A DNA stretch of 64,000 nt from Winslowiella toletana (GCF_017875465.1 NZ_JAGGMQ010000001.1:4278001-4342000); one strand, 5' to 3'; positions 48,255-59,138 are shown, counted from the stretch's first letter. Translations and numbers: made by a program. The notes: generated from the letters alone by a model not told the origin.

Positions 48255-48983
48255 ATGGATACGCCGGAAAACAAATCACACACAATCATTAGCGGTAAAA
48301 ATATTATTCCTGAAATCAATGTACCGGATATTATGAGGAACAGTTTCGACCGGATGTCTGAACCTTACTCGGTCGTCAATTGCGAGTCCCGATATATTTA
48401 CGCTAATCTGGCACTCGCCAGGCTTGTCGGGTTTAACACCCCTGATGGTCTGATAGGTAAGCTCTATTCTGAAGTTCAGGCCAGAATATTTGATAATGAA
48501 AAATCACTCAATGCATGGTGGGAGCAGGACAAACAGGTTATTAACAATCCGGAAAAGTCATTAAAAATGCTGGAAATACATCCTGAAGCGGCAATATCAC
48601 CTTTCACCGTTGAGAAAATACCTTTATTTGAAGATAACAAAGTAGTGGGGCTTATACATCATAACAGGTACGTGGAGGTTTTAAAGCCCAATGATTTCAT
48701 TAGAGGCAGAAAACCCGGTTCGTTATTGCTTACTATTCCCGATAACGATTTCAATGAGAAAGAATGTGAAATTATATTTCTTAAGCTCCAGGGGATCACG
48801 TGCAGACAAATGGCAAATATGCTGAACCGCTCACGCCGGACAATCGAAAACAGGTTGCAAAGCATCTATGACAAAATGGGTGTCAGTAATTATGAGGATT
48901 TTACCCACTACTGTGAGGGCAAAAACCTTGACCGTTATCTTCCCAGAAGATATCTGGATCCGCAAAGGGTCATCTTCGGGTGA
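48255..48983 (+). CDS. PAS-LuxR-type transcriptional regulator
   Basis: The 242-residue protein has a PAS-like sensory part (SEPYSVVNCESRYIYANLAL, GFNTPDGLIGKLYSEV) and a C-terminal LuxR helix-turn-helix (FNEKECEIIFLKLQGITCRQ, MANMLNRSRRTIENRLQSIY, DKMGVSN). Related regulators control fimbriae or other surface functions in enterobacteria. No target gene is obvious nearby. A GC-rich stem-loop follows at 49010-49039. Confidence 0.78.
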   Translation: MDTPENKSHTIISGKNIIPEINVPDIMRNSFDRMSEPYSVVNCESRYIYANLALARLVGFNTPDGLIGKLYSEVQARIFDNEKSLNAWWEQDKQVINNPEKSLKMLEIHPEAAISPFTVEKIPLFEDNKVVGLIHHNRYVEVLKPNDFIRGRKPGSLLLTIPDNDFNEKECEIIFLKLQGITCRQMANMLNRSRRTIENRLQSIYDKMGVSNYEDFTHYCEGKNLDRYLPRRYLDPQRVIFG

Positions 48984-49472
48984 TAAACCCCCTGTATTAC
49001 CAGGAGGCAGGCCCGGTAAACTCAGTATTTTACCGGGCCGCTTACATATTTTATATTCACATTCTTCCCACACCGCCCGCCCGGCAGCTCTCTGCGGCGG
49101 GCCTGACCGGTAGCGCATGAGGGAAGGATCCCACTCAGACGAGCTATTAGCTGGTTGTACAAACTTCCAGCTCAGGATTTAAACAGCCCTTTGCGTGCGG
49201 CCTTCATGGAACTCTGGATGCCTTTATGTGCCAGCTGGCAATTGTGATTGTATGGCGCTGGATCAGCCAGCGCACTCCATTTTGAAACGCTTTACTGTGC
49301 TGCAAAGAAATACCTCTTACCTCGTCAACGGATGATGATCACTTTCCGGTCACTTTCACGCGGAAAAGAAAGAAATACACATAAATTCAGCATATGCCCG
49401 ATAAATAAATATGCCAGGCATCTGCATATACTTAGCATATCTGTAAGGATATCCCCGACATGAGGTAAAACC
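48984..49472. other. Non-coding stretch with a stem-loop and a candidate vapB operator
   Basis: Apart from the stem-loop (49010-49039) there is ATGCCAGGCAT (49411-49421), a perfect 11-base palindrome, and repeated GCATAT motifs just before the vapB gene; these are candidate VapB-binding sites. No gene is seen. Confidence 0.45.
49010..49039 (+). terminator. Stem-loop after the PAS-LuxR gene
   Basis: GGCCCGGTAAA and TTTACCGGGCC form a perfect 11-bp stem with loop CTCAGTAT; a T-rich but not continuous tail follows. Confidence 0.65.
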
Positions 49473-49703
49473 ATGCGAACCGTATCTGTATTCAAATACG
49501 GCAATAACCGCGCCATCCGTCTGCCCCGCGATCTGGACTTTAGCGGTGTCAGCGCGCTGGAGATCGTCCGCGAAGGTGACACCATCATCCTGCGCCCAGT
49601 CCGGCCCACCTGGCGCTCGTTCAGCCAGCTGGAAAGAGCCGACGCGGACTTTATGGCAGAGCGCGGGGATGTTGTCAGTGATGAAGGAAGATTTGACCTG
49701 TGA
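49473..49703 (+). CDS. vapB: VapB-type antitoxin
   Basis: The 76-residue product has an AbrB/SpoVT-like fold: MRTVSVFKYGNNRAIRLPRD, then SALEIVREGDTIILRPVRPT. The C-terminal helix (SFSQLERADADFMAERGDVV) should bind VapC. It overlaps the vapC frame by four bases. Since that toxin is broken, the antitoxin is an orphan relic here or may still act as a repressor. Confidence 0.82.
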   Translation: MRTVSVFKYGNNRAIRLPRDLDFSGVSALEIVREGDTIILRPVRPTWRSFSQLERADADFMAERGDVVSDEGRFDL

Positions 49704-50114
49704 ACAAAACGTACATGCTGGAGACCTGTATCTGCTTCTACATCATGCGTGAGCAGCCGGAAGCTGTCCTGAACCGTCTGGAGCAGGCGGTGCTGCTTAA
49801 CCACCGCATCGTTGTGTCGGCTATCACCTGCGCCGGGATGCGTTTCGGGGCGATCAAAAAAAGCCTCCCCGCGTCACGCGCAGCTGGGTGACGCGTTCCG
49901 CGCCCGACTTGACGCCGTCCTGCCCTGGGATCGGGCCGCGGTGGACGCGACCACAGAAATCAAAGCCGCACTGACCGCTGCCGGCACGCCTGGTGGCCCG
50001 AACGACACGCCCATTGCCGGACATGCCGTTGCCGCCTGCGCCGTTCTGGTGACAAATAATGTGAGGGAGTTTGCGCGCGTACCGGGCCTGAAGCTGGAAG
50101 ACTGGAGCCGATGA
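49700..50114 (+). pseudogene. vapC: VapC toxin, frameshifted and with altered active site
   Basis: The PIN-domain frame begins MNKTYMLETCICFYIM, where the usual TYMLDTC Asp is Glu. At the second acid the usual YAEMRFGA is CAGMRFGA (Glu to Gly). After GAIKKSLPAS the frame is lost, and the expected PRHAQLGDAFRARLDAVLPW continues in the next frame to the end (VTNNVREFARVPGLKLEDWS). Two catalytic changes plus a frameshift make it inactive. Confidence 0.85.
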
Positions 50115-50350
50115 CAGCCTGTCACGATATGACCGGGACAATATCCGGGCAATACCCCCCTGGGGGGTATTCCAGCTCAGCCGATCTGGCAATAATTTCT
50201 GTCTGAATATGCGTTGAAATCCGCGTCATTTAGGGAGCAATTGGGGGGCTGGCTGGTAAGGTGCTGTAGCCCCTGAATTCAGTACAACCCGCCAGACTAT
50301 ACTCAGAGACTCAGAGCTTTAAAGGCCTCGCTTTAAATTAGGTCAATGGT

Positions 50351-50385
50351 CTGTAACAGGGCAGCAAATCGCTGCCCTGTTACAG
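50351..50385 (-). terminator. Perfect hairpin after the bgl operon
   Basis: CTGTAACAGGGCAGC and GCTGCCCTGTTACAG (15-bp arms, loop AAATC). It lies seven bases after the glucosidase stop (50392) and probably ends the bgl transcript. The tail is not T-rich. Confidence 0.65.
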
Positions 50386-50391
50386 ACTGGA

Positions 50392-51861
<1,470 letters not shown>

Positions 51862-51872
51862 TTACTCTCCCC

Positions 51873-53816
51873 TTATGCAGCCGTCGCTGCCAGTTTTAAA
51901 AATTCGTCGCGCGTATCCACATGCCCGTTAGAAATCAGGCTGATATCGCCGTAGTTGTCGGTATTCGTCACGATGACAATGACGCTGGGATCAATGTTTT
52001 CTGCGATGAGTGCATCAAGATTAAAGTTGATGAGAGGCTGCCCGATAGTGACTTCCTGACCGTCCTCGACAAGCCTTGTGAAGTGTCGCCCATTCAATTT
52101 GACCGTGTCGATGCCGATGTGGATTAACACCTCCGCCCCCGAATGACTCTCCAGCGTAATTGCATGATTCGTAGCAAAGACTGAACCCACACGACCGTTA
52201 ACCGGCGACACCAGTTCTCCATTCAGCGGGACGATGGCAATTCCCTTGCCGAAAACTTCATCAGCGAATACCGGATCGCTTAATTCGCTAAGTGGCGTAA
52301 GCTGGCCTGAACATGGTGCAAACAGCCGCTCAGAAGGGCTGGCGCTGACAGGACTGACCCCAGCATGTAATGTTTCGTTAGCTGAAAAGGCGACAGCATT
52401 GTTCAGTGGCATTGCTGTCGTAGCTGCCTGAGAAGACAATGATGCTTCGGGTGCTGACTGCTCAGGTTTTTCCTCGAATCCCAGCACCACAGTGAGTCCG
52501 GCTGCAACCGCAAAGGCAAGGGCCATACTCGCCAGTGCCCAGACGAATCCTTCTCCTGCCAGTGACGGCAATCCGGACAACCCTGCCAGTGCATAGGCAT
52601 AAGCCTTGGCACCCATCGTCATAGCCAGGCATCCCCCAGCAGCCCCTCCAATCAGAGCAGCGGCGAATGGCTTCTTGAAGCGGATATTAATGCCGTACAT
52701 GGCTGGTTCAGTTACCCCCATCAGGGCGCTGAATGACGTGGAAAGTGCGAGTGATTTGGTCTTTTTACTGCGGGAGCGCAGGAACACACCGAATGCAGCT
52801 CCGGCCTGACCAAAGTTGGCTGCAAACATGATGGGCTTAATAGGATCGTAACCCAGGCGGGTAATATTGTTGATGATGATGGGCACGAGCACATAGTGCA
52901 TGCCGGTTATGATCATTAGCGAGAGTGTGCCGCCGACAATAATTCCGGCAAACGGTCCCATGTTATTCACCAGCCAGATAATCCCGCCAGACAGCGCATT
53001 ACCTACCGAGATACCCGCCGGGCCAATAACAATCAGCATCAGCGGCGCAACAACCATCAGGCTGAGCAGGGGTGAAAACATTGTTCTGACAGCCGCAGGA
53101 ATAATGCGATTAAAGAAGCGCTCAACGTAACTCAGCACCCATACCGACAGCACGATAGGAATGACTGAGTTGGCATATGACACTGGCGAAACGCTCAGAC
53201 CAGCAAAGGAAACCGGATCACCGGCGCGGAAGAGGGCAGATATTGTCGGATGGAAAAGCGTAGCGGCCAGCGCAACGGATAGATACGGGTTAGCCCCGAA
53301 CTTCAGGCCCGCACTGAAGGCCAGCACCATCGGCATAAAATAGAAAACAGCATCACTGATGGCGACCATTATCTGGTAGGTCTGATTTGTCGCTTCCACC
53401 CATCCCAGTGTGAGAAACAGTGACAGAATCCCTTTCAGAATACCTGCACCGGCAATAGCCGGAATGATCGGAGAAAAAATGCCTGAAATGATTTCAAACG
53501 CCAGCGATACAGGGTTACGGCGCTTTTTCTGTGTTGTATCCACACTTTCCTGTTTTTCAGCGGCGGCCAGCGCGGGCACTTCATCCTGAATCGCCCGGTA
53601 TACCTGCGTCACCTTATTTCCGATGATTACCTGGAACTGATCGCCAGACAGGTTAACGCCCATCACGCCGTCGAGGTCTGCAAGCGCGTTTCGGTCTGCT
53701 CTGTTGTTGTCCTTCAGGCTAAAGCGCAACCGCGTAATGCAGTGAAAAACGGAACTGATATTGGTTGCACCGCCGAGATGCTCAATAATACGGCGTGCTG
53801 TTTGTTGATAATCCAC
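51873..53816 (-). CDS. bglF: PTS beta-glucoside transporter EIIBCA (BglF)
   Basis: The 647-residue protein has EIIB (about 1-85, with HCITRLRF, phosphorylated Cys26), EIIC (about 110-460, ten spans, VTEPAMYGINIRF), and EIIA (about 495-647, EVLIHIGIDTVKLNG with the active His). It imports and phosphorylates beta-glucosides and controls BglG by phosphorylation. It lies between bglG and the glucosidase with an antiterminator site before it. Confidence 0.93.
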   Translation of the reverse strand: MDYQQTARRIIEHLGGATNISSVFHCITRLRFSLKDNNRADRNALADLDGVMGVNLSGDQFQVIIGNKVTQVYRAIQDEVPALAAAEKQESVDTTQKKRRNPVSLAFEIISGIFSPIIPAIAGAGILKGILSLFLTLGWVEATNQTYQIMVAISDAVFYFMPMVLAFSAGLKFGANPYLSVALAATLFHPTISALFRAGDPVSFAGLSVSPVSYANSVIPIVLSVWVLSYVERFFNRIIPAAVRTMFSPLLSLMVVAPLMLIVIGPAGISVGNALSGGIIWLVNNMGPFAGIIVGGTLSLMIITGMHYVLVPIIINNITRLGYDPIKPIMFAANFGQAGAAFGVFLRSRSKKTKSLALSTSFSALMGVTEPAMYGINIRFKKPFAAALIGGAAGGCLAMTMGAKAYAYALAGLSGLPSLAGEGFVWALASMALAFAVAAGLTVVLGFEEKPEQSAPEASLSSQAATTAMPLNNAVAFSANETLHAGVSPVSASPSERLFAPCSGQLTPLSELSDPVFADEVFGKGIAIVPLNGELVSPVNGRVGSVFATNHAITLESHSGAEVLIHIGIDTVKLNGRHFTRLVEDGQEVTIGQPLINFNLDALIAENIDPSVIVIVTNTDNYGDISLISNGHVDTRDEFLKLAATAA

Positions 53817-53893
53817 TGATTGATTCTCCAGATTCTGGGCAAAAGATGCCCGTAAACAATCGCCGGTATTAACCGGACACCTTGCTTCCTCTG

Positions 53894-53922
53894 GGGTTTG
53901 CCTGATTTAACAGTAACAAGCC
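53894..53922 (-). promoter_or_regulatory. Ribonucleic antiterminator (RAT) site before bglF
   Basis: The minus strand reads GGCTTGTTACTGTTAAATCA, then GGCAAACC, close to the BglG target GGATTGTTACTGC...GCAGGCAAAACC. It overlaps the stop of bglG, as in the E. coli bgl operon. A matching terminator is not obvious. Confidence 0.7.
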
Positions 53923-54767
53923 TAAATGGAATTGTTCTGACGACTGATAACGTTTCCGATATGCACCGTCAGGTATAACTTCTCTGAATTACTCATGTTA
54001 TGGCGGTAATTTTTCGCCACAAAATCGCCGATCGCCTGAACGCAGTTCATTGTTTTCTCATACCGCTTCGGCATCTGATCAAACAGTTCAGCATCGTCAT
54101 TATCGAGGATTTCCCCGGTCATCACGCGCTGGGCAAAAAACTTCAGGTGCGTCACAAAACGCTGATAATTCAGGCTCTGGTCATCAATGGAAATTGTGAA
54201 CCAGTATTTAACGATGTTCTGTATCTGAAAAATCAACCGGGTGATTTCCATCACCTGACCGTCTGGCGCATTCATTGCTGCATTGACGAGATGCAGCGCG
54301 ATACTGGACGCCTCCGCATCGGGTAAAAGCTGCCCGGTACGTGAAGCAATCAACGCCAGAGCCTGACGACCAATCAGATATTCTTTGCGGTAAAAATGCC
54401 GGACTTCCCATTCCAGCGGATTGTGGATCTCCTGGCCATCCTGGTGGCGTTTAAGCGCAAAATGCAGATGGTCAGCTAGTGAGACGTACAGTGTTTCGCT
54501 TAGTTGATGGCTCAGCGAATTTTGTGCCTGAGTAATGATGTCGTCCGTGAGCTGAATGATTTCCACAGGCACTTCGTTCAGCAACACTTTGAAGCGGTCC
54601 GAGACGGTATGGCTGCTCAGCCTGAAGGTCTTTTCAACCTTATCAGCATCAACGATATCTCCTGCCGAGGCGTTAAAACCCAGTCCCCGCCCGGTCAGAA
54701 TGTACTCCCCCCCATTGGCATCGGAAACGCTGACGACGTTGTTGTTCAGAATCTGTTTTATAAGCAT
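53922..54767 (-). CDS. bglG: BglG-family antiterminator
   Basis: ATG at 54767 (GGAG upstream) gives 281 residues. An RNA-binding CAT domain (LIKQILNNNVVSVSDANGGE, GLGFNASAGD) is followed by two PRD modules with conserved His (DHLHFALKR; LHLVNAAM; LYLTVHIGN). BglF phosphorylates it when no substrate is present, preventing dimer formation. It is preceded by a RAT/terminator leader. Confidence 0.92.
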   Translation of the reverse strand: MLIKQILNNNVVSVSDANGGEYILTGRGLGFNASAGDIVDADKVEKTFRLSSHTVSDRFKVLLNEVPVEIIQLTDDIITQAQNSLSHQLSETLYVSLADHLHFALKRHQDGQEIHNPLEWEVRHFYRKEYLIGRQALALIASRTGQLLPDAEASSIALHLVNAAMNAPDGQVMEITRLIFQIQNIVKYWFTISIDDQSLNYQRFVTHLKFFAQRVMTGEILDNDDAELFDQMPKRYEKTMNCVQAIGDFVAKNYRHNMSNSEKLYLTVHIGNVISRQNNSI

Positions 54768-54780
54768 CGCCAACTCCAGA

Positions 54781-54865
54781 AAACAAAAACGGGCAAAACA
54801 TAAGCACAGCCAGGGAATTAACCCAGTAGCTGCATTTACGTTTTGCCCGCCGAACGGTAACAAGC
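54781..54865 (-). promoter_or_regulatory. bglG leader: RAT site and intrinsic terminator
   Basis: On the minus strand the RAT reads CTTGTTACCGTTCGGCGG, then GCAAAACG (54837-54865). Its 3' part (GGGCAAAAC) pairs with GTTTTGCCC at 54791-54799 to form a terminator followed by GTTTTTGTTTT. BglG binding to the RAT should prevent the terminator. The overlap makes it a textbook antiterminator. Confidence 0.85.
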
Positions 54866-55087
54866 TGCTTTATGCAATACAGGCAAAATATCCGGTTCGC
54901 ATGTGTGAGTCAACGTTGGCGTAAGCTCCTGCCAGAGAAGAATGCAAAACCGTGATCAAACCGACTTAATTCTTTCGATAACAGTCAGCTCCAGTTAAAT
55001 TCAGGTTCAGCAATTGATCATTCTGACCGGGTACCGTTGCGGTCACGCGGAGTGTTGAGTCCAAAGCAGCCTGTGGTGGTTTAACTG

Positions 55088-55247
55088 TTTTAGCTGTGGA
55101 ACCATTCTTGAACATCCTGAGGCAGATTAGAACCTGGCTCAGTGGCCAGTGTGGCTTCGTTGAGTTATTTGATGAGCGGTGTCAGAATGCCGTTTTTACC
55201 GGTGAGTGCCTGTCCACCCTGCAATGCTTTAAGCGCTTTATTGTTGT
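55088..55247 (-). pseudogene. IS256-family transposase fragment
   Basis: The minus strand encodes KALKALQGGQALTGKNGILT, then PLIK, a stop, and LNEATLATEPGSNL. This follows the N-terminal pattern KALKALQxGQALTGKxGILTP then LIKQLTEAALxAEL of IS256-type transposases as I know it; the CAA of LIKQ has become TAA. Only this fragment remains. Confidence 0.6.
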
Positions 55248-55384
55248 TGGTGTACGACAGAATTTTGTTGTCATTAGTGGAAAATCGGGGGAGAAAGTGG
55301 CCAGACAATGAAACTGCGGCATGCAGATATTGAGTAGGCTCAGAGCGGCACTCCTCTTTTTCTGGTGAATAAAATCTTATCTCT

Positions 55385-55433
55385 TTGACAATTTCCGCTG
55401 AAAAATTATACTGGATATACATCGTGTATATCC
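55385..55433 (+). promoter_or_regulatory. vapBC promoter and operator (second module)
   Basis: TTGACA (55385-55390) and TATACT (55407-55412), 16 bases apart, form a strong sigma70 promoter. Directly after it GGATATACA-TCG-TGTATATCC (55413-55433) is a perfect palindrome, the likely VapB/VapBC autorepression site. Confidence 0.75.
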
Positions 55434-55447
55434 CAGTGGAGGTCTCT

Positions 55448-55675
55448 GTGGAAACAACCGTTTTTTTGAGTAACAGAAGCCAGGCGGTGCGTCTGCCGAA
55501 AGCTGTTGCGTTACCCGATGACGTCAAGCGCGTCGAAATTATTGCCGTTGGCCGAACCCGGATAATCTCACCGGCGGAGGAGTCATGGGACAGCTGGTTC
55601 GATGGCGAGACGGTCAGTGCGGATTTCATGTCAGATCGGGAACAGCCCCAGCCCCAGGAACGTGAGGGGTTCTGA
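55448..55675 (+). CDS. vapB: VapB-type antitoxin (second module)
   Basis: GTG at 55448 has TGGAGG upstream and gives 75 residues: METTVFLSNRSQAVRLPKAV, then KRVEIIAVGRTRIISPAEE, and the C-terminal SWDSWFDGETVSADFMSDRE. AbrB-like DNA-binding with a VapC-contact tail. It overlaps vapC by one base (TGATG). Intact. Confidence 0.85.
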   Translation: METTVFLSNRSQAVRLPKAVALPDDVKRVEIIAVGRTRIISPAEESWDSWFDGETVSADFMSDREQPQPQEREGF

Positions 55676-56073
55676 TGATAAAGTACATGCTGGATACCAA
55701 TATCTGTATTTTCACCATCAAAAACAAACCTGCATCCGTCCGTGAGAAATTTAATCTTCACAAACAACAGTTATGCATCAGTTCGGTAACGCTGATGGAA
55801 CTGATTTATGGTGCAGAGAAAAGTGATGCTCCCGAACGTAATCTTGCGGTCATTGAGGGGCTAACTGCACGACTTGAAGTCTTAACTTACGGCCCTCAGG
55901 CTGCTGCACATACCGGGCAAATCAGGGCTGAACAAGCCAGGCAGGGGCGTCCAATCGGGCCTTATGACCAGATGATTGCTGGTCATGCCCGTAGCTGCGG
56001 GTTGATAGTTGTTACCAATAATACCCGTGAGTTTGAGCGAGTCTCCGGCTTGAGAATAGAAGACTGGATTTAA
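55675..56073 (+). CDS. vapC: VapC-type PIN-domain toxin (second module)
   Basis: The 132-residue protein has the complete PIN acid set: MLDTNIC (D7), LMELIYGAEKS (E42), GPYDQMIAGHARS (D98) and NNTREFERV. VapC toxins cleave tRNA or rRNA. It is intact and paired with vapB, in contrast with the decayed first module. It helps explain maintenance of the island. Confidence 0.9.
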   Translation: MIKYMLDTNICIFTIKNKPASVREKFNLHKQQLCISSVTLMELIYGAEKSDAPERNLAVIEGLTARLEVLTYGPQAAAHTGQIRAEQARQGRPIGPYDQMIAGHARSCGLIVVTNNTREFERVSGLRIEDWI

Positions 56074-56210
56074 CTGTTACAGCAGATATCAGCTTTCAAT
56101 TCAGCAAAAGATAATTTCATTAATCAAAACAAAAAAATTTGGGGCAAAAATGGGGGCTTTTAAGAGAGTCGTCCAAAAATAAATTATATAAATCAGATAA
56201 TTATAATGAA

Positions 56211-56233
56211 GTTCAAGTCCCGCCCCGGCACCA
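56211..56233 (+). repeat. tRNA-Leu-like 3' end (attachment site 2)
   Basis: GTTCAAGTCCCGCCCCGGCA then CCA. It matches the first site at 40245-40266, with one G fewer and a more complete T-loop (GTTCAAG). No 5' tRNA part lies upstream. Confidence 0.72.
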
Positions 56234-56716
56234 TATAAAAGCAGAACTAAATCAATGTGTTATGTTGGTTTAGCAGAGCCACCCAGCGGGTGGCTTTGTG
56301 CTTTTAAGGTGCTTTCATAATATCTTCAGGCTCTTTTCTGTTCGCCTACGACCGGCACTACAGCGATTTTTCGATTGTATCTGGCGGTTTGCACAACATT
56401 CTTATGTCCAGAGGCAGTCTGCTTGCCGTATATCGTTCCAGTAATGCTTTCAGGTCATGGAACGTGAAGTTAAAGTCTGTATCCAGGAATTGTTCCTGCA
56501 TCTTGCTTCGCTTTCATCCAACGACGGTTAAAGCCATCCCTTGTATACTTCGAGCCTGATTGTTGGTGCATCACGTAAATAGTGCTCATGCCTTTGCTAA
56601 GAGGCAGGTCGCTGGCTAATTTGACTGCGGCTTCAAGCCGAGGACTCCAGCTCTTTATTTGCGCAACGCTGGTTTTGCTTCGCTTGATCAGTATGCCTTC
56701 TTCCATAAACTGACAC
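56215..56716. repeat. Long direct repeat, right copy
   Basis: This segment aligns with 40248-40778 from the att site through the terminator (56277-56295) and the integrase 3' end, up to a break after TTCCATAAACTGAC. It marks the right border of the island and the start of a further, related element. Confidence 0.85.
56330..56715 (-). pseudogene. Integrase 3' fragment
   Basis: The frame carries MEEGILIKRSKTSVAQIKSW, ASDLPLSKGMSTIYVMHQQS and SRKTRDGF-type sequence matching the C-terminal half of the intact integrase at 40381-41391, then loses frame (QDAGTIPGYRL); beyond, parts of the catalytic box remain in other frames. The 5' two-thirds are missing. It is the remnant of a second, related integrase. 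Confidence 0.85.
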
Positions 56717-56766
56717 TGGTCTCAGGCTCGGCGTGATTACGGTAGCGAATTCGGTGGTAATCACCG

Positions 56767-57645
56767 CTATATTCCTGTGGCCAGATTAAAGGTGCTACTG
56801 CAGACATCCTGCTTTATGTGCCTGATAAGTTCGTGAGTAACATTGGATGGTTCTCCTTTAGCCAGATGCAAATTTATTGCAAAGAAGGGAAGATCCGGCA
56901 GATTGCTAATTCCTGATATGATCTCCAAATCGTTCGGTACAGTCGATTCGAGCCAGACAGTTATAGCCAGGTCAGCCCTGACCATCGCGCAAGTAGCTTC
57001 GATGTTTCCACTTTCAAACTTAGTACGCCAGTTAACTCCTGACCTGCTTAATGCATCCAGAACAACAGGACGAAAAGCACAAGTTTCCGCCACCATTGAT
57101 AATGGAAGAGGTGATTTGAGGTGAGCTGTACCTCCTTTCGCGCCAACCCATACAAGACGTTCTACATTCAGACACTCATGGCTATTCTGCCCTACGGGTT
57201 CTTCAACTATCGCCAGCTCTAAGGTGCCGTCTTCAACAGCCTTTATTAAGTCTGGCGAAGGTAAACAGACCAGCTTAACGTTTGCATCCGGATGAGCATC
57301 AGAAAAAGCCTTTAAAATGGGAGGTAACCAGGCTCCAATTAAATCAAGTGGTGCGCCCATACGAACTTCGCCTTCAAAGGGCGAACAGGACATTTTTTCC
57401 CAAAGTTCATCATTCAAAGCAACAATTTGTTTTGCCCCGATCAGAAAGCGTTCTCCAATATGGGTTAAACGAAGCGCCTTACGTTCACGTATGAACAATT
57501 CACCGCTTACGTCCTCAAGCCTTGCAATCTGCTGGCTAATGGCACTTTGAGTAAGATGAAGAGCATTTCCTGCTACGGTCATGCTGGCATGTTCCGCAAC
57601 TGCAACAAAGGTTCGCAGTAAAGTAATATCAAGATTTCGTTTCAT
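56767..57645 (-). CDS. LysR-family transcriptional regulator
   Basis: ATG at 57645 gives 292 residues (ATG 57654 is an alternative). Helix-turn-helix: FVAVAEHASMTVAGNALHLT, QSAISQQIARLED. Effector domain: GEVRMGAPLDLIGAWLPPIL, LAIVEEPVGQ. It resembles LysR genes that control LysE exporters. No ribosome site is evident, because the start lies inside a 35-bp palindrome. It is divergent from the LysE-family gene. Confidence 0.85.
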   Translation of the reverse strand: MKRNLDITLLRTFVAVAEHASMTVAGNALHLTQSAISQQIARLEDVSGELFIRERKALRLTHIGERFLIGAKQIVALNDELWEKMSCSPFEGEVRMGAPLDLIGAWLPPILKAFSDAHPDANVKLVCLPSPDLIKAVEDGTLELAIVEEPVGQNSHECLNVERLVWVGAKGGTAHLKSPLPLSMVAETCAFRPVVLDALSRSGVNWRTKFESGNIEATCAMVRADLAITVWLESTVPNDLEIISGISNLPDLPFFAINLHLAKGEPSNVTHELIRHIKQDVCSSTFNLATGI

Positions 57646-57677
57646 GCTTAGCATTATGATTCATAATGCTAAGCATG
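57643..57677. promoter_or_regulatory. 35-bp perfect palindrome across the lysR start
   Basis: CATGCTTAGCATTATGA and its exact reverse complement are separated by one T. It covers the lysR start codon and the 32 bases before it, and the divergent lysE promoter must lie just to the right. It is probably the regulator's own operator. Confidence 0.8.
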
Positions 57678-57742
57678 CAATATATAAGATGTAATTATGT
57701 ACACTGCTAAGATAGAGTTCTTTCCAGGATATGGAGGAAAGA

Positions 57743-58342
57743 ATGTCATTAATTGAAATTTCACCGCTGATTTTATTCGTTTTTGTATCGACAGTTACTC
57801 CGGGTGGTGCAACCACCGTTGCAACAGCTTCAGGTGCTCATTTTGGATTTCAGCGCTCATTGCCATTCATGTGTGGTATTGCAATCGGTCTTGCAACCAT
57901 GGCAGCGGTTGCTGCGGTTGGTTTGGGAAGCATCATCATCTCTTTTCCCGTACTTCAGTTAATAATGAAAATTGTGGGATCACTGTATCTGATCTGGCTC
58001 GCATGCAAGATGGCGCTTGCTGGCCCTCCGAATCTACATGCAAATATCTCAAAACCCGTAGGCTTTATTGGAGCCATCTGGCTGGTCTGGCATAACCCTA
58101 AAGGTTGGGCGATGACCCTCGGCGCATCTGCTTCTTTTGCATCACTATCAGATGTACCAACTCATCTCAGTTTTCTTCTTGGTGCTTCTTTTGCTATTGC
58201 AGCGATGATTTCGTTATCATTATGGTGCGCTGCAGGGTTATTACTTGCCAGAATATTAAAAACCAACAGGCAATGGCACATCTTCAATACGTTGTTAGGA
58301 TTACTTCTTGCATCTTCAATAGTTACAATGTGGATTGAGTAG
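57743..58342 (+). CDS. LysE-family amino-acid exporter
   Basis: ATG at 57743 (GGAGG upstream) gives 199 residues with six membrane segments. TVTPGGATTVATASGAHFGF, SLYLIWLACKMALAG and WLVWHNPKGWAM match the LysE/RhtB family (normally TPGPN near residue 20). It probably exports an amino acid or related compound. It is divergent from its LysR regulator. Confidence 0.85.
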   Translation: MSLIEISPLILFVFVSTVTPGGATTVATASGAHFGFQRSLPFMCGIAIGLATMAAVAAVGLGSIIISFPVLQLIMKIVGSLYLIWLACKMALAGPPNLHANISKPVGFIGAIWLVWHNPKGWAMTLGASASFASLSDVPTHLSFLLGASFAIAAMISLSLWCAAGLLLARILKTNRQWHIFNTLLGLLLASSIVTMWIE

Positions 58343-58562
58343 GCTAGTAATATAATTAATGACAATGTGTTTTGTTTTTTATCAGGAAAGCCAAAAGGAA
58401 TTAAAAGCGGTTTTAATAAATTAGAATATTATATCGACCTTGATGACAATAAAATCATTCAGAGAGTCTTTCTTATTCAATTCCGAGAAATAAAAAGAAG
58501 AAAAAAACGTTCAGTTGCCCAGAAAAGATGAAGCTGGAAAAAATAATCCAGGATGAAGGTAT

Positions 58563-59138
58563 TCAGATTAATGGCAGTCCGATGCCCGTTTTAATAATAT
58601 CAAGTGCGCGGCCTGTCAATGCCGCGCGCGCCGCTGCATTCTCACCTCTGAGCGCGGCACCCAACATACCTGCAATCAGTTCGACATCCTGCACACTCAA
58701 GTCGGTACGAACTAGCCCGGAAGCAACAACATCCGGCAATACTCGTTCGACGATACGTACAAACTTTTTCCGCACCTCTGCAAACTCTCGCTCATGCGCG
58801 TCCATCGCCTGCCACTGCGGTAACAGAGCGGCATTGGTCAAAGACAATTTGGCAAAGGCGTCAAACAGGGCAAACGGCTGCCGTCGTAAGTCAACAGCCG
58901 CCAGATCCCTGTCGAACTCATCAATTTCTTCATCAAGCAGTGCCAGCAGCAAACCCTTGCGATCAAAAAAGTTTCTGTGGACAGTCGCGCGTCCGACACC
59001 TGCAGCAGTGGCAATGCGCTGGATGGGGACGTCCACGCCCTCCTCGGCGTAGATACGGCGTGCGACAGCAAGAACTGCCTGTCGTCGTTTGGCGGCATCA
59101 GGCCTGAGCGGTTTTTTGGTGTTTGAGTCGGGGCGCAT
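58563..59138 (-). CDS. TetR-family repressor
   Basis: ATG at 59138 gives 191 residues; a GTG lies at 59144. The N-terminal helix-turn-helix (IYAEEGVDVPIQRIATAAGV, GRATVHRNFFDRKGLLLALL) is typical. The C-terminal ligand-binding part is helical. It is divergent from an SDR-ADH operon with a palindromic operator between, so it likely represses that operon and itself. Its G+C content is higher than its left neighbours, as in the SDR/ADH pair. The 220 bases to the left hold no gene. Confidence 0.88.
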   Translation of the reverse strand: MRPDSNTKKPLRPDAAKRRQAVLAVARRIYAEEGVDVPIQRIATAAGVGRATVHRNFFDRKGLLLALLDEEIDEFDRDLAAVDLRRQPFALFDAFAKLSLTNAALLPQWQAMDAHEREFAEVRKKFVRIVERVLPDVVASGLVRTDLSVQDVELIAGMLGAALRGENAAARAALTGRALDIIKTGIGLPLI

